Of a DNA stretch of 64,000 nt, positions 24,706 through 35,529 are shown piece by piece (position 1 is the stretch's first letter; the number at the start of each line of letters is the position of its first letter). The notes under the pieces are model-generated. The model searched no databases and was not told the origin of the DNA. It was given only the letters and a program-made list of their open reading frames with translations. The translations under genes and the position numbers were made by a program. Source of the stretch: Conus ventricosus (lineage: Eukaryota; Mollusca; Gastropoda; Neogastropoda; Conidae); the NCBI GenBank assembly GCA_018398815.1, contig CM031626.1, positions 43,124,450 to 43,188,449 on the forward strand, read 5' to 3'.

Positions 24706-25253
24706 GACGCGCTCTTCACTGCCTGCTTGTGTGTGTCGAGGGTGTCGGCCTTGAACGACTCTCTTCAAGAGCCGACCCGGTTCGGAGCACCTAGTGCGAC
24801 AGGGTGCTCCCAGTAGACTTGGGAGAGGCAGGGGTGTGGAGGCACTCCATGGTGTGGAAAGGGATGGATGCTGGAAATGTTTATTTATAATTGTGTATAT
24901 GTTATATGTGTTGAAATGTTGTGATTGTGATTGTGTACGTCGTATGGTGAAATGTTTATTTATAATTGTGCATGCTGTGTGTGTTGGAATGCTTAATTGT
25001 GTGTATGTCGTGTGTTGAAATGCTTGATTGTGATTGTGCATGTTGTGTGTGTTGGAATGCTTATTTATGACTGTATGTTGGTGTGAATAAATGGGGTGTT
25101 GTATCGTAATCTTTATTGTGTGGTCTCTTGCGGGGCGTGTGAGGTCAGTCACTCCCTTCACTCCACCTAGACCGATCCTGTCAGGGCAGACCTCCAGGGG
25201 TCGGTCGTGACACCGATCCTGTCAGGGCAGACCTCCAGGGGTCGGTCGTGACA
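23024..25253. repeat. LTR-like unit, copy 2 (complete 3' end)
   Basis: It is highly similar to copy 1, differing mainly by 1-nt indels in short runs. It contains a 67-bp poly(C) tract that copy 1 lacks and AATAAA at 25086. It ends with two tandem 41-bp copies of ccgatcctgtcagggcagac..gtcggtcgtgaca (25172-25212 and 25213-25253). Confidence 0.88.
24637..24703. repeat. 67-nt poly(C) run
   Basis: An uninterrupted run of C (G on the minus strand) stands where copy 1 has cgttttccctccccagg. It creates poly-proline and poly-glycine artefact frames. Confidence 0.95.
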
Positions 25254-26424
25254 ATCTTCCACCCCTCAATATCACCCATGGTTGATCCATTCATCTTCTT
25301 CCCCTCAATATCACCCACGGTTGATCCATTCATCTTCCACCCCTCAATATCACCCACGGTTGATCCATTCATCTTCCACCCCTCAATATCACCCATGGTT
25401 GATCCATTCATCTTCCACCCCTCAATATCACCCACGGTTGATCCATTCATCTTCCACCCCTCAATATCACCCATGGTTGATCCATTCATCTTCCACCCCT
25501 CAATATCACCCATGGTTGATCCATTCATCTTCCACCCCTCAATATCACCCACGGTTGATCCATTCATCTTCCACCGCTCAATATCACCCACGGTTGATCC
25601 ATTCATCTTTCACCCTCAATATCACCCATGGTTGATCCATTCATCTTCCACCCCTCAATATCACCCACGGTTGATCCATTCATCTTCCACCCCTCAATAT
25701 CACCCACTGTTGATCCATTCATCTTCTTCCCCTCAATATCACCCACGGTTGATCCATTCATCTTCTTCCCCTCAATATCACCCATGGTTGATCCATTCAT
25801 CTTCCACCCCTCAATATCACCCACGGTTGATCCATTCATCTTCTTCCCCTCAATATCACCCACGGTTGATCCATTCATCTTCTTTCCCTCAATATCACCC
25901 ATGGTTGATCCATTCATCTTCCACCCCTCAATATCACCCACGTTGATCCATTCATCTTCTTCCCCTCAATATCACCCACGGTTGATCCATTCATCTTCCA
26001 CCCCTCAATATCACCCACGGTTGATCCATTCATCTTCCACCCCTCAATATCACCCACGGTTGATCCATTCATCTTCCACCCCTCAATATCACCCACGTTG
26101 ATCCATTCATCTTCCACCCCTCAATATCACCCACAGTTGATCATTCATCTTCCACCCCTCAATATCACCCACGGTTGATCCATTCATCTTCCACCCCTCA
26201 ATATCACCCACGGTTGATCCATTCATCTTCCACCCCTCAATATCACCCATGGCTGATCCATTCATCTTCTTCCCCTCAATATCACCCACGGTTGATCCAT
26301 TCATCTTCCACCCTCAATATCACCCATGGTTGATCCATTCATCTTCCACCCCTCAATATCACCCACGGTTGATCCATTCATCTTCCACCCCTCAATATCA
26401 CCCACGGTTGATCCATTCATCTTG

Positions 26425-26895
26425 TGTCATCCTCAATCGAAGTCTGGCCAAAGAGAAAGAAGTCGACATCCCTGTATGCGTACCAGGAGAAGATCACATA
26501 CAACTGTCCAATGTCCATCCTTGTTCATCAAGCAGGGCTCCCTCCCACCAGACCTTAGCTGTACGTCCCTTGCTCTCCACAACAGTCAGAGATGCACTAC
26601 GTTCAAGGTCCAGCAGGACATACAATAACCTGCAGCTAGACAAACACTTTCAAGTCACATACAGAACATCTAACTACATACAGATTCTGCAATCAGATCT
26701 GCAATTCTGCAATAAAAATGATATCCTATCAAAATGAAATTGCTTGCAGAACAAGCAGCAGTGGCTTGGCAAATGCAGTGTATGTGAGTATGCAATTCTC
26801 TCTTTTCTACCATGCCAATCCAGCTTTTTAGCCAAAATGATCCACATGTCACTCTTTGTGTGGCTTGGAAAACGCTGATGGAAGAAGAAAACAGG
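26425..26895. other. Single-copy intronic sequence, no gene recognised
   Basis: VPS13 intron 9 between two arrays. No splice-bounded frame with family similarity was found. Confidence 0.5.
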
Positions 26896-26898
26896 CAA

Positions 26899-27510
26899 GT
26901 CTTGAACTCCTCAAAGCCCAGCTGATCAGACTGTCAGTCAGGGGGGACCACCCACAGTGTCAGCTTCGCCCCTCACCTTGAACTCCTCAAAGCCCAGCTG
27001 ATCAGACTGTCAGTCAGGGGGACCACCCACAGTGTCAGCTTCGCCCCTCACCTTGAACTCCTCAAAGCCCAGATGATCAGACTGTCAGTCAGGGGGGACC
27101 ACCCACAGTGTCAGCTACGCCCCTCACCTTGAACTCCTCAAAGCCTAGCTGATCAGACTGTCAGTCAGGGGGGACCACCCACAGTGTCAGCTACGCCCCT
27201 CACCTTGAACTCCTCAAAGCCTAGCTGATCAGACTGTCAGTCAGGGGGGACCACCCACAGTGTCAGCTACGCCCCTCACCTTGAACTCCTCAAAGCCTAG
27301 CTGATCAGACTGTCAGTCAGGGGGGACCACCCACAGTGTCAGCTACGCCCCTTACCTTGAACTCCTCAAAGCCCAGCTGATCAGACTGTCAGTCAGGGGG
27401 GACCACCCACAGTGTCAGCTACGCCCCTTACCTTGAACTCCTCAAAGCCCAGCTGATCAGACTGTCAGTCAGGGGGGACCATCCAGAGTGTCAGCTGCGC
27501 CCCTCACCAG
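26899..27510. repeat. 77-78-bp tandem repeat, 8 copies, with exon-like core
   Basis: Units begin ccttgaactcctcaaagccc, continue agctgatcagactgtcagtcagg and end in cagcttcgcccctca. On the minus strand each reads acceptor-like tgatcag, a 21-nt open core (LGFEEFK) and donor-like AAG|GTGAGG. It lies about 110 bp downstream of VPS13 exon 9. Confidence 0.93.
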
Positions 27511-27620
27511 TCCAGTCAGAGGGTCTCAAAGGTCCCCTCTGAATGAGTTCTGATGGAGCCCTGATCAGTCCATTCACACACCTGAAGGGCCGGGGTGGGT
27601 GTGGGCAGTCACACACTGAC

Positions 27621-27752
27621 CTCCAACATGTAGGTGAGGGCGAGGGGCAGGAGGTTGTGGAGGATGACGGAGGGTTGCAGGGTGAGGACGTAGCACTTCC
27701 CGCTCTTCTCATCCCCCGCCTCAAAGTAGATCTCCTCCACTTCTGGGAACAC
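27621..27752 (-). CDS. VPS13: VPS13 exon 9 of window (44 codons), adaptor-binding (SHR-BD) segment
   Basis: The exon is 132 bp, phase 0 at both ends, with acceptor ggttgtgcag and donor GAG|gtcagt. It encodes YVLTLQPSVILHNLLPLAL followed by TYMLE. This is the conserved 'L.P...l.NLLP..l.Y..EG' strand at the start of the SHR-BD/VAB region, including its invariant asparagine. Ordinary six-frame ORF calling misses it because the longest open frame here is a different one. Confidence 0.93.
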
Positions 27753-28021
27753 CTGCACAACCACCACGCCAACACACCTGCTTCAATGCTATGTGGCTAC
27801 AAAAGTACACCTCTCTACCACAACAACAAGCCATTCAGAAATACTGGGTTACTGCACACAATACAACAACAAGCCATTCAGAAATACTGGGTTACTACAC
27901 ACATACAACAACAAGCCATTCAGAAATACTGGGTTACTACACACATACAACAACAAGCCATTCAGAAATACTGGGTTACTACACACATACAGTGGAATGC
28001 CTCTCCAGTTCTTGCACTCCT

Positions 28022-28690
28022 TTAGGTTTCCTTTCTTAGGAGCTTAATAAGGTGTCCGTGCTTCCAGTCTTGGGGTAGTTCTTCGGTCTCCCAAACTTTC
28101 TTGAAGAGTTCATGAAGCATATTGATGGTTGCTTCGCTGCCAGTTTTGATTGCTTCTGGTGGGATATTGTCAGGGCCTGGTGCTTTGTTGTTCTTGAGGT
28201 GTCGGATGGCCTTCCGGATCTCTTCCTTGGTAGGGGGGTTGGTGTTGATGTCTAGTGGTGTCTCGGAGGGTGGTATGTCTGGTGGATCTGGTGGTGCTGG
28301 CCGGTTGAGGAGCTCCTGGAAGTGTTCTTTCCAGCGGTGCAACTGGGCATCTGGGTTGGTGAGTGTGTTCCCGTCCTTGTCCTTCACAGGTGCCTCTGTC
28401 ACTCGTCGACTCCCTGCTAACTTCCGTGTTATGTCATACAGCTCCTTCATGTTCTTCTGTCCGGCTGCTTTTTCTGCTTCTTCTGCCAGGTTCTCTGCAT
28501 AGCTTCTCTTGTCCTGTCTTATGCTTCTCTTCACTTCTTTGTTTGCTTCTGTGTGCAGTTTCTGTGCCTCTGCCTTACTTGCTCTGGTCTTGCTTATGTT
28601 GACTGTTGCTTTCCTATCTTTTCGCTCTTTCACTTTCCTCAGTGTCTCTGCTGACATCCAGGCTTGTGGACTCTTGTCTTCTTTCCCAGA
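28022..28690 (-). pseudogene. LINE polymerase fragment, N-terminal RT region (inverted segment)
   Basis: A 211-codon open frame with KSPQAWMSAETLRKVKERK upstream has a basic coiled linker, WKEHFQELLNRPAPPDPPDI and the RT-0/1 motif EEIRKAIRHLKNNKAPGPDN, followed by DIPPEAIK-like sequence. It ends near WKHGHLIKL, typical of the RT fingers of RTE/L1-like LINEs. It stops at 28022 where the flanking segment begins. Confidence 0.85.
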
Positions 28691-28699
28691 ATCTTCTCA

Positions 28700-29400
28700 C
28701 GAACAGGACTGAAGATCAGTAAGGCAAAAACCAGGGTGATGAGGATCAATGAGGCCAACGACAACAATATTGTACTCAACAGAGAAGACCTAGAGAACGT
28801 CGACAGCTTCACATACCTCGGCAGCATTGTCAGCAAGGACGGGGCACAGACAAAGACATCCAAACAAGAATAGGCAAGGCATCCGCAGCTTTCAAGATGC
28901 TCCGACCTGTCTGGACCTCACACACCATCTCTGCAAAAACCAAGATCCGCATCTTCAACACAAATGTGAAGTCTGTGCTTCTCTATGCCTGTGAAACGTG
29001 GCGCACCACCAAGCCATCGACACACCGCCTGCAGACCTTTGTGAACAGATGCTTGAGGTACATCTATCGCATCAGGTGGCAGGACATGGTCACAAATGAA
29101 GACTTGTGGAGAAGAGCCGGACAAGAGCCCATTGAAGATCAAATTAAGCGCAGGAAGTGGGGCTGGCTTGGCCATACCCTCAGAAAACCAGCACCCAGCG
29201 TTGTCCGCCATGCCTTGCGATGGAACCCACAGGGAAGACGCAAGAGAGGCCGACCACGCACCACCTGGAGAAGATCAACGGAGGTGGAGACAACTCGACT
29301 GGGCTATTCCTGGGGCCAGCTGGAAGTCGCCGCCCGGGACAGGCAGAGATGGAAAAGGCTCGTGGATGACCTATGCTCCACTAGGAGCCAACGGGAATAA
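28700..29400 (+). pseudogene. LINE polymerase fragment, C-terminal part, one frameshift
   Basis: The frame starts at GLKISKAKTRVMRIN (just after the catalytic box in intact elements) and continues VDSFTYLGSIVSKDG. It shifts by one base near 28850. It then runs LLYACETWRTTKPSTHRLQ, RRKWGWLGHTLRK and GRRKRGRPRTTWRR to a TAA at 29400. This 'ETW...L..F...CLR.I..I.W' and 'GRPRTTW' tail is common to RTE- and L1-like LINEs of invertebrates. Confidence 0.88.
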
Positions 29401-30181
29401 GTCAAGTAAGTCAAGTCACACACATACAACAACAAGCCATTCAGAAATACTGGGTTACTACACACATACAACAACAAGCCATTCAGAAATACTGGGTTAC
29501 TACACACATACAACAACAAGCCATTCAGAAATACTGGGCTACTACAAACAATGTTACTACAAAAGTACACCTCTCTACTACAACAACAATAAGCCATTCA
29601 GAAATACTGCGTTACTACAAACAACGTTACTACAAAAGTACCTCTCTACTACAACAACAATAAGCCATTCAGAAATACTGGGTTACTACAAACAATGTTA
29701 CTACAAAAGTACCTCTCTACTACAACAACAATAAGCCATTCAGAAATACTGGGTTACTACAAACAATGCTACTACAAAAGTACACCTCTCTACTACAACA
29801 ACAATAAGCCATTCAGAAATACTGGGTTACTACAAACAATGTTACTACAAAAGTACCTCTCTACTACAACAAAAACAAGCCATTCAGAAATACTGGGTTA
29901 CTACAAACAATGTTACTACAAAAGTACCTCTCTACTACAACAACAATAAGCCATTCAGAAATACTGCGTTACTACAAACAATGTTACTACAAAAGTACCT
30001 CTCTACTACAACAACAATAAGCCATTCAGAAATACTGGGTCACTACAAATAACGTCACTACAATACCACACAATTCAGAAATATTAACAGTTAAATATCG
30101 AAACTGCTGTGACCAGTTCGTGTCTCAAAGTCGTTGGTATCGTCAAATTCATGGCGAGTGTTGCTGGACAGATAAGGTGTA

Positions 30182-30420
30182 CCCTCTGGTGGAGGTTGGG
30201 GGGGGGGGGGGGTGGCAGGGGGTAGGGGAGCTCACTCTCGCTCTCTCCACAATGAAGCAGTTATTGTCACCGGCAGGGATATCTTTTAGGTGATGCACAG
30301 CTCATGTTGGATCAGAACAGGCACAAAAGTGACTCAGTAGCAGTGTCAGTGCAGTGACTCCTCTGGTGGGTGGCCTCATGATAAGCTAACACTGCTTGAA
30401 CCTTGAGGACTGCTGAGCTA
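30182..30420. other. Short unique stretch between arrays
   Basis: It includes a poly(G) run at 30200-30212. A minus-strand exon-like segment at 30236-30300 was examined and rejected because it does not fit the VPS13 phase. Confidence 0.5.
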
Positions 30421-30786
30421 AGGCTGCAGAACAACAAGGCGAAGTATGGCTGTTTACAGAACAACAAGGCGAAGTATGGCTGTTTACAGAACAACAAGGC
30501 GAAGTATGGCTGTTTACAGAACAACAAGGCGAAGTATGGCTGTTTACAGAACAACAAGGCGAAGTACGGCTGTTTACAGAACAACAAGGCGAAGTATGGC
30601 TGTTTACAGAACAACAAAGCGAAGTATGGCTGTTTACAGAACAACAAGGCGAAGTATGGCTGTTTACAGAACAACAAGGCGAAGTATGGCTGTTTACAGA
30701 ACAACAAGGCGAAGTATGGCTGTTTACAGAACAACAAGGCGAAGTATGGCTGTTTACAGAACAACAAGGCGAAGTATGGCTGTTTA
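30420..30786. repeat. 30-bp minisatellite, 12 copies
   Basis: The unit is acagaacaacaaggcgaagt plus atggctgttt, with almost no divergence (one tacgg variant, one aaagcg variant). Its period of 30 keeps both strands open. Confidence 0.97.
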
Positions 30787-31335
30787 AAGAGATGCCAGAA
30801 TGAGCAGAAAACAGGAAATGCCGCTCAGGGTGCCTTCTTAAGATGCCACAGCTTTACAAAAAAATTATCACTACAAACATCCCTGGAACAGAATGTTAAC
30901 AAACAATATCACACATCAGTACATTACTTCTCCAAAACTGGGTCAGTACAAACCACAGTGCAATTTGATTTTTAAAAATCAGGTCAATACAGCCACACAT
31001 CAAAAACTTAAAGAAAAAAATACAAACCACATCTTAATCGAAACAAGTTCAGTATAAACATGACTGTTCAATGACTGGGTCGTACAAACAACATTACACT
31101 TCATCACCGGGTCACAAGTTCAACATGTTGTTGTTGTTGGAAAGGCAGGAGGACAGCTCATTACAAGCAACACTACAATTCACAAACAGCTAGCACCAGA
31201 AAAGGATGCTCCCCAGGATTCACCAAAAGAGGGAGAGAATGATGAATCCATTGGCACCAACCCAGTCATGACCAGAAATCCACATCAGACTATACATAAT
31301 GAACAAGTGGAATCCTAAAATGTCTATGGGAGGAA

Positions 31336-32190
31336 GTTCTCCACACATCAGGGAGTGAAGAACCTCACAACAAGGAAGGGCTGTATGAAGACCCTGCTGG
31401 CTGCACAACGGCGCACTGCACACATCAGAGAGTGAAGAACCTCACAACAAGGAAGGGCTGTATGAAGACCCTGCTGGCTGCACAATGCTGCACTGCACAC
31501 ATCAGGGAGTGAAGAACCTCAGAACAAGGAAGGGCTGTATGAAGACCCTGCTGGCTGCACAATGCTGCACTCCACACATCAGGGAGTGAAGAACCTCACA
31601 ACAAGGAAGGGCTGTATGAAGACCCTGCTGGCTGCACAATGCTGCACTGCACACATCAGGGAGTGAAGAACCTCACAACAAGGAAGGGCTGTATGAAGAC
31701 CCTGCTGGCTGCACAATGCTGCACTGCACACATCAGAGAGTGAAGAACCTCAGAACAAGGAAGGGCTGTATGAAGACCCTGCTGGCTGCACAATGCTGCA
31801 CTGCACACATCAGGGAGTGAAGAACCTCACAACAAGGAAGGGCTGTATGAAGACCCTGCTGGCTGCACAATGCTGCACTGCACACATCAGGGAGTGAAGA
31901 ACCTCACAACAAGGAAGGGCTGTATGAAGACCCTGCTGGCTGCACAATGCTGCACTGCACACATCAGAGAGTGAAGAACCTCAGAACAAGGAGGGGCTGT
32001 ATGAAGACCCTGCTGGCTGCACAATGCTGCACTGCACACATCAGGGAGTGAAGAACCTCACAACAAGGAAGGGCTGTATGAAGACCCTGCTGGCTGCACA
32101 ATGCTGCACTGCACACATCAGGGAGTGAAGAACCTCACAACAAGGAAGGGCTGTATGAAGACCCTGCTGGCTGCACAACGGCGCACTGCG
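31336..32190. repeat. 77-bp tandem repeat, 11 copies
   Basis: The unit is cacacatcagggagtgaaga plus acctcacaacaaggaagggctgtatgaagaccctgctggctgcacaatgctgcactg. The first and last copies share aacggcgcactgc in place of aatgctgcactgc. Confidence 0.96.
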
Positions 32191-32713
32191 TCAGCAGATC
32201 AGATGTCAGGAAACTAAGGCTAGGATTCAAACCACAGTGCCAAAGACAGCCATACTGACTATTCCGAACTAAGGCTAGGATTCAAACCACAGTGCCAAAG
32301 ACAGCCATAGGGCCTACTGACTATTCCGAACTAAGGCTAGGATTCAAACCACAGTGCCAAAGACAGCCATACTGACTATTCCGAACTAAGGCTAGGATTC
32401 AAACCACAGTGCCAAAGACAGCCATACTGACTATTCCGAACTAAGGCTAGGATTCAAACCACAGTGCCAAAGACAGCCATACTGACTATTCCGAACTAAG
32501 GCTAGGATTCAAACCACAGTGCCAAAGACAGCCACACTGACTATTCCGAACTAAGGTTAGGATTCAAACCACAGTGCCAAAGACAGCCATACTGACTATT
32601 CAGAACTAAGGCTAGGATTCAAACCACAGTGCCAAAGACAGCCATACTGAGTATTCAGAACTAAGGCTAGGATTCAAACATGGGGAGTTTTTCTTATACT
32701 CCCTGTTTGGCTA

Positions 32714-32880
32714 GTATACTTACCATGTCAGACCATAGCATACAACAACAGTTAGTCAGCTCTGCCAGGCCGAAGATTTTGTGGCAAATACAGTAATAAG
32801 ATAGTCAGGTGACGCCTACCCTACTTCCGCCATGCGCAGAAGGCCGAGGTGAGCTTGTTGACCTCATTCTTCTGAGGCCA
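32714..32880. repeat. DIRS inverted terminal repeat, left
   Basis: Reads ttaccatgtcagaccatagc onward to ttctgaggcca. The reverse complement is found at 35365-35529 with few differences. Confidence 0.93.
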
Positions 32881-32937
32881 CACTAAGGTAACCCCGAGAA
32901 CCTTGGCGCTAGAGGGGAAGGAGGGCGGGCAATAGAG

Positions 32938-33027
32938 TCTGACATGGTAAGTATATTAGCCAAACAGGGAGTATAAGAAAAACTCCCCATTTTGGCGTCA
33001 TATACTTGACCATGTCAGACCATAGCA
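32938..33027. repeat. DIRS internal complementary region
   Basis: It reads tctgacatggtaagtata..aaaactccccat, the reverse complement of the left end. At 32990/32991 it switches to tttggcgtcatatactt..ccatagca, the reverse complement of the right end. It therefore spans a junction of the two termini, the hallmark of DIRS. Confidence 0.9.
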
Positions 33028-33049
33028 GAATTTAAAGGAATCGGAGGAA

Positions 33050-34304
33050 GGCAGTGTCCTAATGGTTCTTGGGGTTAGATAGCGGAAGGGAAATAGCTGC
33101 ATTAGCCGCCACAAAAGAGATCCCTTTTGAACCATCAGCCCGGGTCATTCGGATATCCCTCAAGTAGAAGTTTATGAAGGGGTTTTCCGAACGCCAGAAG
33201 GCTGCCTCCAATAGATGGCGCACGGGACAGAATGCTGGAACGCCACAGAGGTGACCAGCGCTCTGACCTCATGAGCTCCGGGGGATATGGCCGGGAGGTC
33301 CGGGGGATATGGCCGGGAGGTCCTTATATGCCTGGGCATAGGCAGATCTGACCGTCCTGGACAGCCATCTGGAGATGGTGCCCGCCGAGATGTCCTTAGG
33401 ATTATTTGGGTTAATGGAGATGAGGCGTCTCTGGGATGCGTGCCCGGGGCGCGAGCGTTCCCAGCAGTATCTAAGGCACCTAGACGGGCACAGGTCCATG
33501 TCCCACCCCCTCCCCCCCTGTTCTTGACTGCCGAGGATATCCGCGAGTGAGCGGATGACGATGGAGGGGGAGGAAGAGCCCGGTTCCTGGTTCTTAGCTA
33601 AGAATTCAGGAGGAACTTCAGGGAGACCGAGCCGTCCCTGTGAAAGGCCACGTCTCTGGGGTCTCCGCTGAGGGCATGGATTTCGCTTCGCCGTCTGGCC
33701 GAAGCCAGGGTGAGGAGAAATGTGGTCTTCATAGAAAGGAGGTCAAAGGGGATGGTGGCAATGGGCTCGAAGCGAGGTTTCCTAAGAGCATCAAGAACAA
33801 TGAAGAGGTCCCAAAGGGGTACACGCCTAGGGGACTGGGCCTCCCGTAGGGCCACCCCCCTGAGATCTCTCTGAGGAGAAAATCATTCTCAAAGGATGGT
33901 CCGCCTAGCTGGCGGATAGTGGTGCATATGGCTGATTGGAAGGCCCGGATGGAGCCAGCCGATAGCTTAAGCGCCGAGGCTAAGTGAGATAAGAAGTTGC
34001 CTAGCTGGATGTTAGAAGGGGAATCATGGGGAACGGAGTTGTCCGAGCACCAGGAGACCCATCTCTCCCAGCGGTAGTCATAGAGGGACTCAGTGCTGGG
34101 TCTGCGCGAGGCCGAGGCTAAATCTCGCAGGTCCTGCGAGGCTCCAGCCCCCGCGAGTATGTCTAGGACGGACCGGGATCTGTCCGAGTGGGAGACAGGG
34201 GTAGATGCTCGCACCCGGGCGGACACAGCAGCCAGGCGTAGAGTCGGAGCATCTGGGGGTTGGAGTGAGGGCGTCCGGAGTGGGGTTGCCTGAGCATGTC
34301 CCAC
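33050..34304 (-). pseudogene. DIRS tyrosine recombinase, frameshifted
   Basis: The N-terminal SAM-like part is at 34150-33870 (SLYDYRWERWVSWC, then NIQLGNFLSHLA). The frame shifts near 33860 and the catalytic part continues. ASARRRSEIHAL holds the first catalytic arginine, PKDISAGTISRWL follows, and HEVRALVTSVAF holds the H-x-x-R box. The sequence then reads to SENPFINFYLRD, where the tyrosine nucleophile is expected. All boxes are visible, but at least three frame breaks separate them (near 33860, 33600 and 33230). Confidence 0.88.
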
Positions 34305-34800
34305 CTGGGATTAACTGCAGAGGGGGAACATGGGAGAGGGCTTTTAGGTCCGGAAACCAGGACTGGGTCGGCCACCATGGGGTTATGAGGTTCAGCTGGG
34401 GTCTCTCCAGTCTCCCCTTCCTGATCACTTTGTGGAGGATCGGGAAGGGGGGAAAGGCGTAGGCTATGAGACCTGACCATGACAGGGACAGGGCGTCGAT
34501 CGCATGAGCCTGGGGGTCGGGCACAGGGGAGACATAGACTGGCAGACGATGGTTGAACCGGGTGGCGAAAAGTTCGACCATCGGCCTGAACCAATGATCC
34601 CACACCGACGCTAGGGTTAGCATATTGAGCGTCCATTCTGTGTGTAGGAGAGATTTGGACCGGCTGAGGGAGTCTGCCAGGATATTGCGTGTGCCCGCTA
34701 TGTGTCGCGCTCGAAGCGTGACGCCGTGTGCCAGACACCAACGCAGGAGAGCCTCTGTCCGGAGGGAGAGGCTGAGAAACTCGAGCGATCTACGCTAGTG
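34090..34800 (-). pseudogene. DIRS pol remnant: RNase H end
   Basis: The minus-strand frame from about 34800 reads SLRTEALLRWC, then RHIAGTRNILADSLSRS, the 'H..G..N..AD.LSR' pattern of DIRS RNase H. After it come MVELFATRFNHRLPVYVSP and FPILHKVIRK, with a WWPTQSWFPDL ending. The RT motifs that should precede it are absent. The frame overlaps the upstream part of the recombinase frame. Confidence 0.88.
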
Positions 34801-35364
34801 CATAGACACTGGGTCTATGAAGGTGCCGACGGAGAGAAACCTCCGCAATATCCCAGGTACAAGGTGGCGAGGCAAGATGGCTGACACGACCGGTCGAGAA
34901 GAAAATGGCGGACCAGGGCACAGTGCAAATGAGATCAGTAAGAAAATCCGATGGGGTGCGAGGAAGTGGCAACCCAAGGGCCGAAGGGGACGAGGAGGGT
35001 GTGGGTCGTGGGTCACAGGGGGGAAACCGATGGGCCCCAATGCGGGAGAGAATTTGGGAGAAGACCAAAACTCGATCACGACAAGGAATGGTGGCAATCG
35101 CGAGCGGAGTGCAGCCGATCGCGCAAAGCAATAGAGTAAATAAGGAATACCTCGCCCACCAAAGCCTCACACGGCAAGTGTACCCAGGGTCTATAGTGCA
35201 AGCCACAATATGAATAAGCAAATCAAGCCTCACACGTCAAGTGTACCCAGGGTCTATAGTGCAAGCCACAATATGAACAAGCAAATCAAGCAAAACACAG
35301 CAATCTGTACACAAGACAGAAGAAAGGCGAGACAGAGCACAAGACTTAACTTGCTTGGACGGCA

Positions 35365-35529
35365 GGCCTCAGAAGAATGAGGTAAACAAGCTCACCTCGG
35401 CCTTCTGCGCATGGCGGATGTAGGGTAGGCGTCACGTGACTATCTTATTACTGCATTGCCACAAAATCTTCGGCCTGGCAGAGCTGACTAACTACCGTTG
35501 TATGCTATGGTCTGACATGGTAAAGTATA
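35365..35529. repeat. DIRS inverted terminal repeat, right
   Basis: Begins ggcctcagaagaatgaggt and ends ctgacatggtaaagtatatg; inverted copy of 32714-32880. Confidence 0.93.

Larger units (their letters stand above)
20915..25253. mobile_element. LTR-like element: two tandem 2.1-2.2-kb units flanked by a 5-bp target duplication
   Basis: The element starts TGTCACGAG and ends GGTCGGTCGTGACA, so it has TG...CA ends and an 8-bp terminal inverted repeat TGTCACGA/TCGTGACA. ATCTT is duplicated on each side (20910-20914 and 25254-25258) within the 39-bp minisatellite, which proves insertion as a unit. It consists of two directly repeated copies with no coding internal region. Termini and duplication length fit an LTR retrotransposon (Gypsy-type) represented only by LTRs. 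I find no gag, pol, primer-binding site or polypurine tract, so the class is inferred. Confidence 0.8.
19880..26425. repeat. 39-bp minisatellite (about 55 copies), split by an LTR-like element
   Basis: The unit is gttgatccattcatcttcca plus cccctcaatatcacccacg or ...catg, with a cttcttcccc variant. It occupies 19880-20914 and 25254-26425. Its period is 3 x 13, so both strands stay open for hundreds of codons (up to 334). These are not genes. Confidence 0.97.
27992..29417 (+). mobile_element. LINE insertion with 5' inversion (twin-priming type)
   Basis: The left half (to about 28690) encodes the upstream part of a non-LTR polymerase on the minus strand. The right half encodes the downstream part on the plus strand, so the 5' section is inverted relative to the 3' section. 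The 3' end carries a short (AAGTC)n-like tail (29400-29417). ACACACATACA is present at both boundaries (27981-27991 and 29418-29428). Within the interrupted minisatellite this is a duplication of 11 bp, the expected target-site duplication. The middle of the polymerase, including the catalytic YADD box, is missing, so the copy is dead. Confidence 0.85.
27815..30080. repeat. 42-bp / about 66-bp minisatellite, split by a LINE insertion
   Basis: Units share aagccattcagaaatactgg followed by gttactaca and a variable spacer (acacatacaacaac, or aacaatgttactacaaaagtacctctctactacaacaacaat). It occupies 27815-27991 and 29418-30080. Confidence 0.93.

Noticed and set aside
30236..30300. Minus-strand exon-like segment (HLKDIPAGDNNCFIVERAR) with a GTGAGC donor, considered as a VPS13 exon between exons 8 and 9
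   Set aside because: Exon 8 (ends phase 0) joins exon 9 (starts phase 0) directly and reads as VPS13. This segment needs one base from a preceding exon and would break the phase.
33269..35233. Plus-strand frames overlapping the DIRS element
   Set aside because: Shadows of the minus-strand RNase H and recombinase frames.
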